Below are positions 1 to 7,238 of a stretch of 13,330 nucleotides of DNA, in pieces. The stretch is taken from NCBI GenBank assembly GCA_030690175.1, contig JAUYHE010000016.1:1-13330 (forward strand). The letters are read 5' to 3'. The DNA comes from a bacterium (lineage in GTDB: Bacteria > Patescibacteriota > Microgenomatia > Woykebacterales > RBG-16-39-9b). Every line of letters begins with the position of its first letter. Position 1 is the stretch's first letter. The translations under genes and the position numbers were made by a program. The notes beneath the pieces were generated by a model. That model was not told where the DNA came from. It did no database searches and saw nothing but the letters and a program-made list of their open reading frames with translations.

Positions 1-1451
1 TCCAAATCAGCAATTGTCCTGGCTACCTTTAATATTCGGTGGTAACTACGGGCAGAAAGCTGCATTTTACTGACTGCCTGACGCAACAAGTTCAGAGAAT
101 CGCTATCAAGCTTACAAAATATTTTTATTTCCTTTGGACCCATCTCACTATTATTACCAATTGCCCCTTTCTCAAACCGACTCCATTGGGCTTCTCGTGC
201 TTTTTGAACTCGGGCGCGGATTTTGTTTGATGGTTCAGCCTCTGATTCGCCCGTCAACTTATCTACTTTTACCGCCGGCACCTCAACGTGAAGGTCAATT
301 CTGTCTAATATGGGTCCGGAAAGTCTTTTGTGATAGCGGGCAACCTGCCCCGGAGAACAGGTACAGTCTTTGGTTGGGTCTCCCAAAAACCCGCACGGAC
401 AAGGATTGGCGGCAGCGATGAGAGTAAATTTCGCCGGAAAAGAAAGACTGCCAGCTGCCCGAGAAACAGTCACCACCCCATCTTCTAGAGGCCCCCGTAA
501 ACTTTCCAAAACGTGGCGGGGAAACTCGGGAAATTCATCCAGAAATAGTACACCGTAGTTTGCTAAAGATATTTCACCTGGTCTTGGGTGGGCTCCGCCA
601 CCAATAAGACCAATCGCGCTAGCGCTGTGGTGCGGACTGCGAAACGGACGCGCCTTTACTACCGGATCGTTTGGATCTACCTGCCCCAAAATCGAATATA
701 TTTTGGTAACTTCGAGTGCTTCCTCGATCGTCAGACTAGGTAAAATACTGGGAAAGGCTCTGGCCAAAAGGGTTTTCCCCGCCCCTGGCGGCCCTTTCAA
801 AATAGCGTTGTGGCCGCCGGCGGCGGCAATTTCCAGTGCCCGTTTAGCCGTTTCTTGACCGCGGATTTCCTTCATATCAAAGGCGTAATCGCCAGTCGCT
901 TTTAGATTTATTTTTATTTTTGGGTGGGGCTTAAGTTTTTTGTTTCCAGAAAGATGGTGAAAAAGATCAATAACATTCTCGACCGGGATGATCGCCGGAC
1001 CTTCGACAATCGCTGCTTCTTTTACGTTTATGTGTGGTACAAAAATTCGTTTGAAGCCGTCTTCCTTTGCCAAAATCGCCAGCGGCAAGATACCGCTGGT
1101 AAAGCGCAGGTTGCCATCAAGAGATAGTTCTCCTACAAAAAGGGCATCGGCAATATTAGATTCTAGCTGCCCCGAAGCAATCAGTATACCAATCGCCATC
1201 GGTAAATCGTAAGATGGGCCTTCTTTGGGTAAATCAGCTGGCGCTAGGTTTACGGTGATACGCTTGACTGGAAAATCAGCTCCGATATTTTTCAGAGCCG
1301 CCCGGACTCTCTCTTTACTTTCTTCGACCGCTTTGTCCGGCAACCCAACAATATTAAATGCCGGCAATCCCTGGGCTGCAATATCTACTTCCACTTCGAT
1401 AGGAATACTGTTTAAACCAACCGTCGCCCCCGAAAATACTTTGGCAAGCAT
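1..1451 (-). CDS. comM: YifB/ComM-family Mg-chelatase-like AAA+ ATPase, C-terminus cut by window edge
   Basis: About 483 codons are present; the family is usually about 500 residues, so only a short C-terminal piece is missing. The N-terminus MLAKVFSGATVGLNSIPIEV and the following segment with GLPDKAVEESKERV are the Lon-protease-like S5 domain typical of YifB/ComM. Walker A GPPGAGKT is at residues about 220-227, followed by FRSPHHSASAIGLIGG, the Walker B-like VLFLDEFPEF, and the cysteine cluster NPCPCGFLGD...CTC found in this family. In naturally transformable bacteria ComM is a hexameric helicase that extends heteroduplex during integration of incoming DNA; that role is carried over from the family. 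I chose the ATG at 1451 over an in-frame ATG at 1481 because MLA(K/R)V is the usual family N-terminus and a -35/-10 pair puts the transcript start almost exactly at 1451. There is no Shine-Dalgarno site. The gene diverges from the gene at 1509. Confidence 0.95.
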   Translation of the reverse strand, partial: MLAKVFSGATVGLNSIPIEVEVDIAAQGLPAFNIVGLPDKAVEESKERVRAALKNIGADFPVKRITVNLAPADLPKEGPSYDLPMAIGILIASGQLESNIADALFVGELSLDGNLRFTSGILPLAILAKEDGFKRIFVPHINVKEAAIVEGPAIIPVENVIDLFHHLSGNKKLKPHPKIKINLKATGDYAFDMKEIRGQETAKRALEIAAAGGHNAILKGPPGAGKTLLARAFPSILPSLTIEEALEVTKIYSILGQVDPNDPVVKARPFRSPHHSASAIGLIGGGAHPRPGEISLANYGVLFLDEFPEFPRHVLESLRGPLEDGVVTVSRAAGSLSFPAKFTLIAAANPCPCGFLGDPTKDCTCSPGQVARYHKRLSGPILDRIDLHVEVPAVKVDKLTGESEAEPSNKIRARVQKAREAQWSRFEKGAIGNNSEMGPKEIKIFCKLDSDSLNLLRQAVSKMQLSARSYHRILKVARTIADL

Positions 1452-1459
1452 ACGAGCAG

Positions 1460-1489
1460 ATATTACTTCGGTTGGCAGCATAAAGTCAA
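1460..1489 (-). promoter_or_regulatory. Promoter of comM, nearly leaderless
   Basis: On the minus strand, TTGACT (1489-1484) lies 18 nt before TAATAT (1465-1460), and the ATG at 1451 follows 8 nt later. A transcript starting 6-8 nt after the -10 would begin at or within a base or two of the start codon. The -35 matches five of six consensus bases. The element lies inside the spacer of the opposing plus-strand promoter (1472-1502). Read by eye; no experimental support. Confidence 0.55.
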
Positions 1490-1502
1490 CGAGTGGTATA
1501 AT
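1472..1502 (+). promoter_or_regulatory. Promoter of the 1509-2259 gene pair, leaderless
   Basis: TTGGCA (1472-1477), a 19-nt spacer ending in an extended -10 TGG, then a perfect TATAAT (1497-1502). Only 6 nt separate the -10 from the ATG at 1509, so the expected transcript start is the start codon itself. No ribosome-binding site can fit in between. It overlaps the comM promoter on the other strand. Confidence 0.65.
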
Positions 1503-1508
1503 ACGCGT

Positions 1509-1775
1509 ATGCCGTATATAAAAAAAGAAGACCGACCTGCAATTGACGAGTTGGTCGCCCCTCTGATCAACCATCTCAAATCTCTCCCAGAAGACAAACA
1601 AGACGGCGCTCTCAACTACGTATTTACGAAAATACTCAAAAACCTCTACCCTCTAAAATATTTCCATCTAAATAGAGCTCTCGGCGTGTTATCGGCTGTC
1701 ACGAACGAGTTTTACCGACGGGTAATTGCTCCCTTTGAAGATACAAAAATCAAAGAAAACGGTGACGTAGAATAA
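1509..1775 (+). CDS. Small conserved hypothetical protein (MPYI-type)
   Basis: 88 residues, predicted soluble, lysine-rich and mostly helical, with no signal peptide or membrane segment. The start MPYIKKEDRPAIDELV and the core segments DGALNYVFTKIL and HLNRALGVLSAVTNEFYRR resemble a short conserved family of unknown function that I recall from many uncultured bacteria and some phages; I cannot name it with certainty. No catalytic motif is visible. The start is fixed by the MPYI beginning and by the TATAAT 6 nt upstream. It sits 10 nt ahead of the deoxyribosyltransferase-like gene at 1786, so the two are probably cotranscribed. Confidence 0.8.
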   Translation: MPYIKKEDRPAIDELVAPLINHLKSLPEDKQDGALNYVFTKILKNLYPLKYFHLNRALGVLSAVTNEFYRRVIAPFEDTKIKENGDVE

Positions 1776-1785
1776 ATTCCCCAAC

Positions 1786-2259
1786 ATGACAGTAAGAAAC
1801 CCAGACTCGAAGAAATCAAAATTTAAAAAAATTGTCGTTTGTACTAGTGCTCGCTTTTACAAACAAGCTCTGAAGATAGAGAAAGAACTTGAAAATCTGG
1901 GGTTCAAAGTGTCAGTTCCCTTGACAGCTCGTAAAATGGAAAAAGCCGGAAACTACGACGTATCGTTTTATAAAACCTGGTTTAAAAATCCCAACGATTA
2001 TAATCGAAAGTCATTTTTAATGAGGAACCATATTAATAAAGTCTTAAGTGGTGACGCAGTTTTAGTTGTAAATTTGAGGAAAAATAATATTGAGGGTTAC
2101 ATTGGTGGTAACGGTTTGATAGAAATGGCGATTGGTTTTTATTTTCGCAAGCCGATTTTTATATTAAATAGTATTCCTACCGATTCGCCCTTTTATGAAG
2201 AGGTCCTAGGGATGAAACCTACTTTTATCGAAGGCGACTTAACTAAAATTAAACTTTAA
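1786..2259 (+). CDS. Nucleoside 2-deoxyribosyltransferase-like protein
   Basis: 157 residues. A Rossmann-like layout is visible: first strand KKIVVCTSARFY (residues 14-25), a helix with EKELENLGFKV, then GDAVLVVN (89-96) and YIGGNGLIEMAIGFYFRKPIFILN (105-128). The pattern of D-x-hydrophobic strand followed by G-rich loop, conserved Glu (E113) and a KPI(F/I) strand is that of the nucleoside 2-deoxyribosyltransferase superfamily, whose members cleave or transfer the N-glycosidic bond of nucleosides and nucleotides. The usual N-terminal active-site region is not obvious, so substrate and even activity are open. No Shine-Dalgarno site precedes the ATG; it starts 10 nt after the upstream gene stops, which suggests shared transcription. 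About 60 nt separate it from the rnpB terminator, which converges on it. Confidence 0.75.
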   Translation: MTVRNPDSKKSKFKKIVVCTSARFYKQALKIEKELENLGFKVSVPLTARKMEKAGNYDVSFYKTWFKNPNDYNRKSFLMRNHINKVLSGDAVLVVNLRKNNIEGYIGGNGLIEMAIGFYFRKPIFILNSIPTDSPFYEEVLGMKPTFIEGDLTKIKL

Positions 2260-2319
2260 ATTTGTTGCCCTGGAACTAGTCAAGAAGATTAATTTCTTTT
2301 TGGGTGGAAACTTAAATAC

Positions 2320-2343
2320 AAAAAACTCCACTTTGGTGGAGTT
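2320..2343 (-). terminator. Intrinsic terminator of rnpB
   Basis: On the minus strand an 8-bp stem AACTCCAC / GTGGAGTT closes a 4-nt CAAA loop, followed directly by a T run ending near 2320. It begins 8 nt after the 3' end of the RNase P RNA. The plus-strand side has only a weak T tract (TTCTTTG), so it may also slow converging transcription from the 1509-2259 unit, but less certainly. Confidence 0.85.
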
Positions 2344-2350
2344 CTTTGTT

Positions 2351-2790
2351 GCTCAAGGGTGGCTCATAAGCCAGGTTCTGTTTTTCCGCCAACTGGCGGA
2401 TAGACGATCATCTATCTAAGTTCGACGTTACGTCGGACTTCTCTGGTTTTTCACCAAAGTGCTCGCGTCTTCGCCCCTATAATCAGCTAGTCAACGGGGC
2501 ATTCGGCGATTGCAGCGGGTGGGATTGCCCGTTTCACCTTCGACTCTAATTACCGAGAATCGAAGCTACGTCTCTGTTGCTCTCGAACTCTGTCAATTCA
2601 GAATCCGTGTTTCGAAAATTTTCGGTTAAAATTTTCGAGACCACCAGCCGTTACCGGTCGGATCTTACGACCCGTTCCCTGCTAATCTGCTGCCTGGACT
2701 TTCCTCCCCCTCTTTTCTAAGCGTGATAACAATCTCGACGGAATTATCATACCCAGAAACGAGGGGGCGATCATCCGACCACCTTTGAGC
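2351..2790 (-). ncRNA. rnpB: RNase P RNA (catalytic subunit)
   Basis: About 440 nt RNA that, with the RnpA protein, removes 5' leaders from pre-tRNAs. The conserved core is clear: GGAGGAAAGTCCAGGC at 2707-2692 and ACAGAACCTGGCTTAT at 2381-2366. These form helix P4 with CCAGG/CCTGG where most bacteria have CCGGG/CCCGG, a paired compensatory change. P1 is a 12-bp helix with one A-C mismatch joining 2790-2779 to 2362-2351, which sets both ends. P2 can form between GATGATCG near the 5' end and TGATCGTC near the 3' end with two G-U pairs. A P19-like hairpin TCCGCC-AGTT-GGCGGA lies at 2400-2385, between the 3' strands of P2 and P4. A 10-bp AT-rich hairpin lies at 2637-2613. P15 is GCCCC/GGGGC (2500-2496 / 2477-2473); its 18-nt loop has no GGU, the motif that normally binds the tRNA CCA end. 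Confidence 0.95.
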
Positions 2791-2797
2791 GGCCTCA

Positions 2798-2826
2798 ATT
2801 ATAGCACGCCCGTAACTAAAATTCAA
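2798..2826 (-). promoter_or_regulatory. Promoter of rnpB
   Basis: Minus strand: TTGAAT (2826-2821), a 17-nt spacer ending in TGC (extended -10), and a perfect TATAAT (2803-2798). The expected start is at about 2791-2790, exactly the first paired base of P1. This is one of the strongest promoters in the window, as expected for a stable RNA. Confidence 0.85.
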
Positions 2827-2835
2827 GAATTTTAG
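2816..2835. repeat. 20-bp perfect palindrome over the rnpB -35 box
   Basis: CTAAAATTC-AA-GAATTTTAG, two 9-bp arms around AA. It encloses the rnpB -35 hexamer (2821-2826). It could be an operator for a dimeric regulator acting on rnpB or on the divergent exchanger gene at 2921, or just chance in AT-rich DNA. Confidence 0.6.
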
Positions 2836-2883
2836 GTGCTCTCACCGCTGCGTCGCCACGTTCCTAACTAAATTTAGCTTAAA

Positions 2884-2913
2884 TTTTCAACCAAGCGATG
2901 TATCGTGTAAAAT
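2884..2913 (+). promoter_or_regulatory. Possible promoter of the CaCA exchanger gene, leaderless
   Basis: TAAAAT (2908-2913) ends 7 nt before the ATG at 2921. A weak TTTTCA (2884-2889) lies 18 nt upstream, overlapped by the inverted repeat AAATTTA-gct-TAAATTT (2870-2886). The -10 spacing matches the other leaderless starts in this window; the -35 is poor. Confidence 0.45.
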
Positions 2914-2920
2914 GTAGTTG

Positions 2921-3880
2921 ATGCCAGAAGTTATTGTATTTGCTGTTTCTATAACCGCTGTGGTTGTTGGCGCTGATTGGCTTGGTAACAGCGCAACACA
3001 TATAGCTAGGAGCTTTTCTCTGTCGCGTGTTTTGATTGGTGCCACGATTGTGAGCGTGGCTACGACTCTACCGGAAATAACTATTGCCGTTTTTTCCGGC
3101 GCAGAACACTCACCCGGCATTGGTCTAGGAACTGTCCTAGGATCACCAATCGCAAATATTGGCTTAATTTTTGGGATTTTGCTTTTCTTTTCTAAAGCCG
3201 GCTTTGATAAAGTTTATTTTTCGAGGACAATTCAATTTTTTCTAATTGTGCTTGCGCTTGTCTTTGTTTTTTCTTTAAATGGTTCGGTTTCGCTCTTATC
3301 AAGCGTCGTCTTGATCTTTTTCGGTCTGCTTTACCTTGCCTTTCAATTTGTTGTTGGCAAGCAAGAAGCAGGTTTATTCGAAGAAGTTGAGTCCCGTTTT
3401 GAAAGATTGAAGGGTTTTTTTACAGACCGTAAAAATTACCATCATCTTTATTACCTGGTCTTGGGAGCTTCTCTACTTGTTTTAGGAGCGCATTTCCTAG
3501 TAAATTCGGCCGCAATTTTGGCAGCCAGTACGGGAATACCCAGCATCGTAATTGGAATTGTGGTCGTTGCTTTTGGTACTTCTTTGCCAGAATTATTCAT
3601 CGCCGTAAACTCGATTATAAAGAACCGAGCAGGTTTGGGTGCCGGTAATTTATTTGGCGCTAGCGTTCTTGATCTTTCTCTTGCTTTAGGACTAGGAGGC
3701 GTTTTCAACGGAGTTACTATCCGACCAAGTGAACTTTATATTACCGTTGGTGTCCTCGCCGTCCTTTCTTCGATCAGTTTATTATACGTTTTTGAGAAAA
3801 TCCCACCTAAAATTTTAGGCGTCCTGCTAATTGGTACTTACTTTATTGCTCTGATTTGGTTTGGGGGTTTTGATAGGTAA
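2921..3880 (+). CDS. CaCA-family Na+/Ca2+ (cation) antiporter, YrbG-like
   Basis: 319 residues, an integral membrane protein with two homologous halves of about five hydrophobic segments each, joined by a charged cytoplasmic-type loop (residues about 148-175). The alpha-1 repeat reads GATIVSVATTLPE (40-52) followed by GTVLGSPIANIG; alpha-2 reads GIVVVAFGTSLPE (212-224) followed by GNLFGASVLDLSLALG. Both ion-coordinating glutamates after the proline (E52, E224) are kept. Where the family usually has GNxxGSNxxN, alpha-1 has GTVLGSPIAN and alpha-2 has GNLFGASVLD, so several coordinating Asn positions differ and ion selectivity may differ from classical NCX. It would exchange Ca2+ or another cation against Na+ or H+. 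I chose ATG 2921 over TTG 2918. It converges on the AI-2E gene with 8 nt between stop codons. Confidence 0.9.
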   Translation: MPEVIVFAVSITAVVVGADWLGNSATHIARSFSLSRVLIGATIVSVATTLPEITIAVFSGAEHSPGIGLGTVLGSPIANIGLIFGILLFFSKAGFDKVYFSRTIQFFLIVLALVFVFSLNGSVSLLSSVVLIFFGLLYLAFQFVVGKQEAGLFEEVESRFERLKGFFTDRKNYHHLYYLVLGASLLVLGAHFLVNSAAILAASTGIPSIVIGIVVVAFGTSLPELFIAVNSIIKNRAGLGAGNLFGASVLDLSLALGLGGVFNGVTIRPSELYITVGVLAVLSSISLLYVFEKIPPKILGVLLIGTYFIALIWFGGFDR

Positions 3881-3888
3881 AAAAAGAT

Positions 3889-4899
3889 TTACCGCTGCTT
3901 AGAAGATTCAAAATAATCCTCAAGGATCACGTGTATTATAGCAGCGCCTGGAACTGCCAAAGCAGCCCCGATCACTCCGAATAGACTACCGCCTACCAAA
4001 AGGGCGAATATAATAGCCAAGGGCGAAAGTCCAACCGCTTTTTCCATCAGTTTCGGTACTATGAAATTATTTTCCAACTGCTGAATCAATACATAGAGGG
4101 CTAACACCCCTACCGCCAAAATAGGTGCTTGCACAAATGCGATAATAACAGCCGGTATGGCGGAAAGGGTCGGACCAAGGGTGGGAACTATTTCTAACAA
4201 ACCGGCGATGACTGCCAGTGGCAAGGCAAACTCTACTCTTAAAAGAGTAAGACCTATGTACGTAGCTACCCCAATAATTAACATGAGTACCAACTCGCCT
4301 CGTAACCAGGAACCAAGTTTTACCTCAATCTTATGAGCGAGCGTATTTACCTTCTCTTTCGCAACGTGAGGAAATAAAAGGTAAAGATTGCTTTTTATTT
4401 TGTCTCGCTCAAGAAGTAAATAAAATGAAAAGACTGCTACGGCAATAAACAACAGAAACAAACTGAAAGCATTCAAAGCCACTCCAAATAAATTTGAGAT
4501 GGCAGTGTCTAATTTTGAAGAAATGATCTGGACGATGTTATCGGTCGTGATACCAGGTAAATTACTGTTACTAAAAGCTACGCTAAGCCAGTTTATATAT
4601 ATAGGGAGGTTTTCGACAAAGCCTTGAATTTCTCGAACCAAAGGGGGTATCACCAAAAAAAGTAGTGTGGCAAAGAAACCTATTGCCAGGAGGTAAGTTA
4701 TGGTAACGGCCAGGGCACGTGGGATTCCTTTACTAATAAGCCGATCTACAAGCGGTGCGAAACCACTCATCAAAATATAAGCCACAAAGAGGGCGATCAG
4801 CACGCCACGTATTTCCCAAGCAATCAAAAGTAGCAAAATGGTACCAATAACTAAAAGGACCGACTTCAGAGATATTTCAATGGTGGTTATATTCTTCAT
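3889..4899 (-). CDS. AI-2E family (TqsA/PerM-like) membrane transporter
   Basis: 336 residues with about seven or eight membrane segments: two near the N-terminus (KSVLLVIGTILLLLIAWEI and the next), one at about residues 65-90, a soluble central stretch (about 90-145) and a cluster of segments in the C-terminal half. Family marks are PLVDRLISKGIPRALAVTIT near the N-terminus and the C-terminal QQLENNFIVPKLMEKAVGLSP followed by GGSLFGVIGAALAVP. Members export small molecules (TqsA, AI-2) or act as Na+/H+ antiporters; the substrate cannot be told here. The ATG has no Shine-Dalgarno site. It follows miaA on the same strand after an 83-nt gap that holds its own promoter-like element. Confidence 0.92.
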   Translation of the reverse strand: MKNITTIEISLKSVLLVIGTILLLLIAWEIRGVLIALFVAYILMSGFAPLVDRLISKGIPRALAVTITYLLAIGFFATLLFLVIPPLVREIQGFVENLPIYINWLSVAFSNSNLPGITTDNIVQIISSKLDTAISNLFGVALNAFSLFLLFIAVAVFSFYLLLERDKIKSNLYLLFPHVAKEKVNTLAHKIEVKLGSWLRGELVLMLIIGVATYIGLTLLRVEFALPLAVIAGLLEIVPTLGPTLSAIPAVIIAFVQAPILAVGVLALYVLIQQLENNFIVPKLMEKAVGLSPLAIIFALLVGGSLFGVIGAALAVPGAAIIHVILEDYFESSKQR

Positions 4900-4916
4900 T
4901 TGTGTTTTCTATCTAC

Positions 4917-4922
4917 ATTCTA
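4917..4922 (-). promoter_or_regulatory. Possible extended -10 element for the AI-2E gene
   Basis: Minus strand TGC-TAGAAT, 17 nt before the ATG at 4899, predicting a leader of about 10 nt. The best -35 candidate (TTGCGG at 4946-4941, 18-nt spacing) is poor. The rest of the 4923-4982 gap shows nothing further; no terminator for miaA is visible. Confidence 0.4.
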
Positions 4923-4982
4923 GCAGACGGGCGAATACCACCGCAAATAAAGTTCCTTTAAATAGCCTAACAATAAAATAAA

Positions 4983-5912
4983 TTACGATACCCAGCTATT
5001 GATGGTTTTGAAGATTTTCTGAGTAAAATCTTTTTCATTAATGTCAAACCAAGTTACCACTGATTCCTTTTTAAACCAAGTAAGTTGAGCTCGTATGTAA
5101 GCGTGGTGTTCAAATTTAATTCTTTGGATTGCCTCGGGCAGCGTTATTTTACCCTGCAAATACATCGTTATTTGTCGATAACCCAGGCTGGTAAGAGCAG
5201 TCGAATCTTGGTAGCCTTTGTCTAAAAGGGTTTTTACTTCTTCAATAAATCCATTTTTCACCCACGAATCGACACGATCATCAACCCGACTATAGAGATG
5301 GGCTCTATCTGACGAAAGACCAATTTTCAAATGATTGAAGACCGTTTTATATTTGCCTTGAAGTTGTGACATTGATTGACCAGTTTTATAAAAAACTTCC
5401 AACGCCCGAATCACCCGTCTGGGGTTTGCTTTATCAACTCTTGCCGCGGTTTGCGGATCGCTTCTTTCCAACTCGGTGATTAATTTTGGCAGCGGGTAAG
5501 CTTCCAACCGTTTTCGTAAATTTGCATCTGGCGCTACTTTTGGAATTTTTAGTCCCTCAACCACGGCCCTAATGTAAAGACCCGTACCGCCAACTAAAAT
5601 AGGTAACTTATTTTTCTTGTGGATTTCATTAATAGCCCTGTAAGCAATTTGCTGATACTCCGCTACCGAAAAAGTCTTACTCGGTGTAATTACATCGTAT
5701 AAATGAATCGGAATCTCATCAACAATCCAATAACCCTTGTGTTTCTCGATTTTTTCATTTTGAGACAACTTCCCTGTCCCAATGTCCATTCCAATATAAA
5801 TCTGCCGACTGTCCGCCGAAACAATTTCACCGCCAAATTTTTTGGCAAGTTCCAGAGCAAGGTCCGTTTTCCCCGTCCCAGTCGGCCCAATTATTACCAA
5901 AAGCTTTTTCAC
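4983..5912 (-). CDS. miaA: tRNA dimethylallyltransferase MiaA
   Basis: 309 residues, the normal length. MiaA transfers a dimethylallyl group to N6 of A37 in tRNAs reading UNN codons, the first step to ms2i6A37. The P-loop GPTGTGKT is at residues 9-16, followed by the substrate loop SADSRQIYIGMDIGTGK, then PILVGGTGLYI, NPRRVIRALEV and the C-terminal tRNA-contact motif RAQLTWFKK. The start is a GTG at 5912; no upstream ATG fits. A weak -10 (TGT-TAAATT) lies 7 nt before it, but the gene begins only 28 nt after the glycosidase gene stops, so it is probably read from that promoter as well. Confidence 0.97.
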   Translation of the reverse strand: MKKLLVIIGPTGTGKTDLALELAKKFGGEIVSADSRQIYIGMDIGTGKLSQNEKIEKHKGYWIVDEIPIHLYDVITPSKTFSVAEYQQIAYRAINEIHKKNKLPILVGGTGLYIRAVVEGLKIPKVAPDANLRKRLEAYPLPKLITELERSDPQTAARVDKANPRRVIRALEVFYKTGQSMSQLQGKYKTVFNHLKIGLSSDRAHLYSRVDDRVDSWVKNGFIEEVKTLLDKGYQDSTALTSLGYRQITMYLQGKITLPEAIQRIKFEHHAYIRAQLTWFKKESVVTWFDINEKDFTQKIFKTINSWVS

Positions 5913-5940
5913 GTGATGAAATTTAACACAAAGAGCCGTC

Positions 5941-7218
5941 TTAGGAAAGGATCATATCGACGACGAGAGTGGACCAGGAGAAATTGTGAGCGCCGTAGCC
6001 TTCGCCAGAAAACGGGTTGAAAAATTCGCGAAAGCCGCTTTTTGCAATTAACTCAACACTTTTTTCAACTATATAACTAGCTTCTTTTTTATAACCGTGC
6101 TTTCTTAGTCCAGCCACTATATACCAATTTAAATTTATCCAAGTAGGACCACGCCAGAGCACTGGCTCACCGATTATTTTCAACGGTACGGGTGAAAATG
6201 TTGGTTCATCCATCGCCACAGTTGGCAACGGAAACGGGGCATTAAATTCCGAGTTATTCAGCAGGTGTTTTGTGACAATATCTCTCACTATGGTTTTGGG
6301 TAAATCCAGCATAAGGGGTAGCAACCCTTTTATAGTTTTCACTTTAAACATCTGATCGTCATATCCATAGATATCAAAGAAAAATGCTTCTTCTCTACTG
6401 TAACATTTTTTTAGTAGTGACTCTTTCCCTTTCACCGCGAGGTGATGGAGGTGACGAGCAGCTTCCTCATTGTCAATCTCTCCAAACAGATTAGACAAAA
6501 CCTGCAGATTTTTTATATAAATCGAGTTTACTAATACATCTTCCACATTAAAATAATTTGCCTCGAAAATCTTTTTTAGATCGTAGTTGTGCATCATATT
6601 TCGAAAAGTTACACTTCTACCAGCCAGGGATCCTACCAACTGTGATTTACCCTCTGTACCCAAAACGGCATCGTAAGACGGTGACTGGTCAAGACCAGAT
6701 TCATAAGGAGCAATTATCGAAATCAGCCCGTCCCCATCCGGATCTCGATTGTTGGCCAGCCATAGGTAGTAAGATTTGAGTTTGGGTAAAACTTGGTGCA
6801 AGAAGTTTATGTCTTTATCTTTTTGGTAGATTACTTCTACCGCCTGGGCAATCAGCGGTGGTTGAATAAGTTCGGTACTTTTTGGCGTAAAGGAAAGTTT
6901 TGACTCCAATCGTGAACCAAGATTTGTCAGAAGATTATTGTAATTGTGACGATTCCAATAAATAATGTGGGGTATAAAGCCATCTTTCCTCTGTGCCCAT
7001 AGCAACGAGTTTATTTCGTTTTTAGCTAGATCAAGATCCAGGTGAGATAAAGTAATCGCGTGGAAACAGGAGTCCCAGAACCACTGATGTTGGTAGTGAT
7101 TTTTTGAAGGGCAAATGTATTTATATTCAGTATTAGCCCAATCAGAAAAACCAGTTTTTAGATTGCTGTATAGTGTTTCTTTGGCCTTATCGATTATTTT
7201 TTGGGGAGACATTATCAT
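5941..7218 (-). CDS. GH63-type (MGH1-like) glycoside hydrolase
   Basis: 425 residues, an (alpha/alpha)6-barrel enzyme resembling mannosylglycerate/glucosylglycerate hydrolases and other GH63 members. Motifs in order: HQWFWDSCFHAI (44-55), WAQRKDGFIPH (74-84), YESGLDQSPSYD (172-183) with the likely acid Asp D177, LWRGPTWINLNW (354-365), and NPFSGEGYGAHNFSWS (401-416) with the likely base Glu E406. These match the catalytic Asp/Glu pair of GH63. There is no signal peptide, so it is cytoplasmic and may act on a compatible solute or short alpha-glucoside or mannoside. ATG 7218 and ATG 7212 (MSPQK) are both possible; the -10 TATACT ends 7 nt before 7218, which favours 7218. First gene of the GH63-miaA pair. 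Confidence 0.88.
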   Translation of the reverse strand: MIMSPQKIIDKAKETLYSNLKTGFSDWANTEYKYICPSKNHYQHQWFWDSCFHAITLSHLDLDLAKNEINSLLWAQRKDGFIPHIIYWNRHNYNNLLTNLGSRLESKLSFTPKSTELIQPPLIAQAVEVIYQKDKDINFLHQVLPKLKSYYLWLANNRDPDGDGLISIIAPYESGLDQSPSYDAVLGTEGKSQLVGSLAGRSVTFRNMMHNYDLKKIFEANYFNVEDVLVNSIYIKNLQVLSNLFGEIDNEEAARHLHHLAVKGKESLLKKCYSREEAFFFDIYGYDDQMFKVKTIKGLLPLMLDLPKTIVRDIVTKHLLNNSEFNAPFPLPTVAMDEPTFSPVPLKIIGEPVLWRGPTWINLNWYIVAGLRKHGYKKEASYIVEKSVELIAKSGFREFFNPFSGEGYGAHNFSWSTLVVDMILS

Positions 7219-7225
7219 ATTTTAG

Positions 7226-7238
7226 AGTATACTATAAT
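7226..7238. promoter_or_regulatory. Overlapping divergent -10 boxes for the GH63 and nuclease genes
   Basis: The 13 bp AGTATACTATAAT hold a minus-strand TATACT (7231-7226) ending 7 nt before the GH63 ATG (7218), and a plus-strand TATAAT (7233-7238) ending 7 nt before the nuclease ATG (7246). A plus-strand TATACT (7228-7233) is also present. No convincing -35 is seen on either side. RNA polymerase could not occupy both directions at once. Confidence 0.55.

Noticed and set aside
134..1521. Several plus-strand open frames opposite comM
   Set aside because: They overlap a well-supported AAA+ gene on the other strand and resemble nothing known.
2282..2301. Possible terminator after the 2259 stop (AAGAA-7-TTCTT then TTT)
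   Set aside because: Five A/T-dominated pairs and a short T run are too weak to call.
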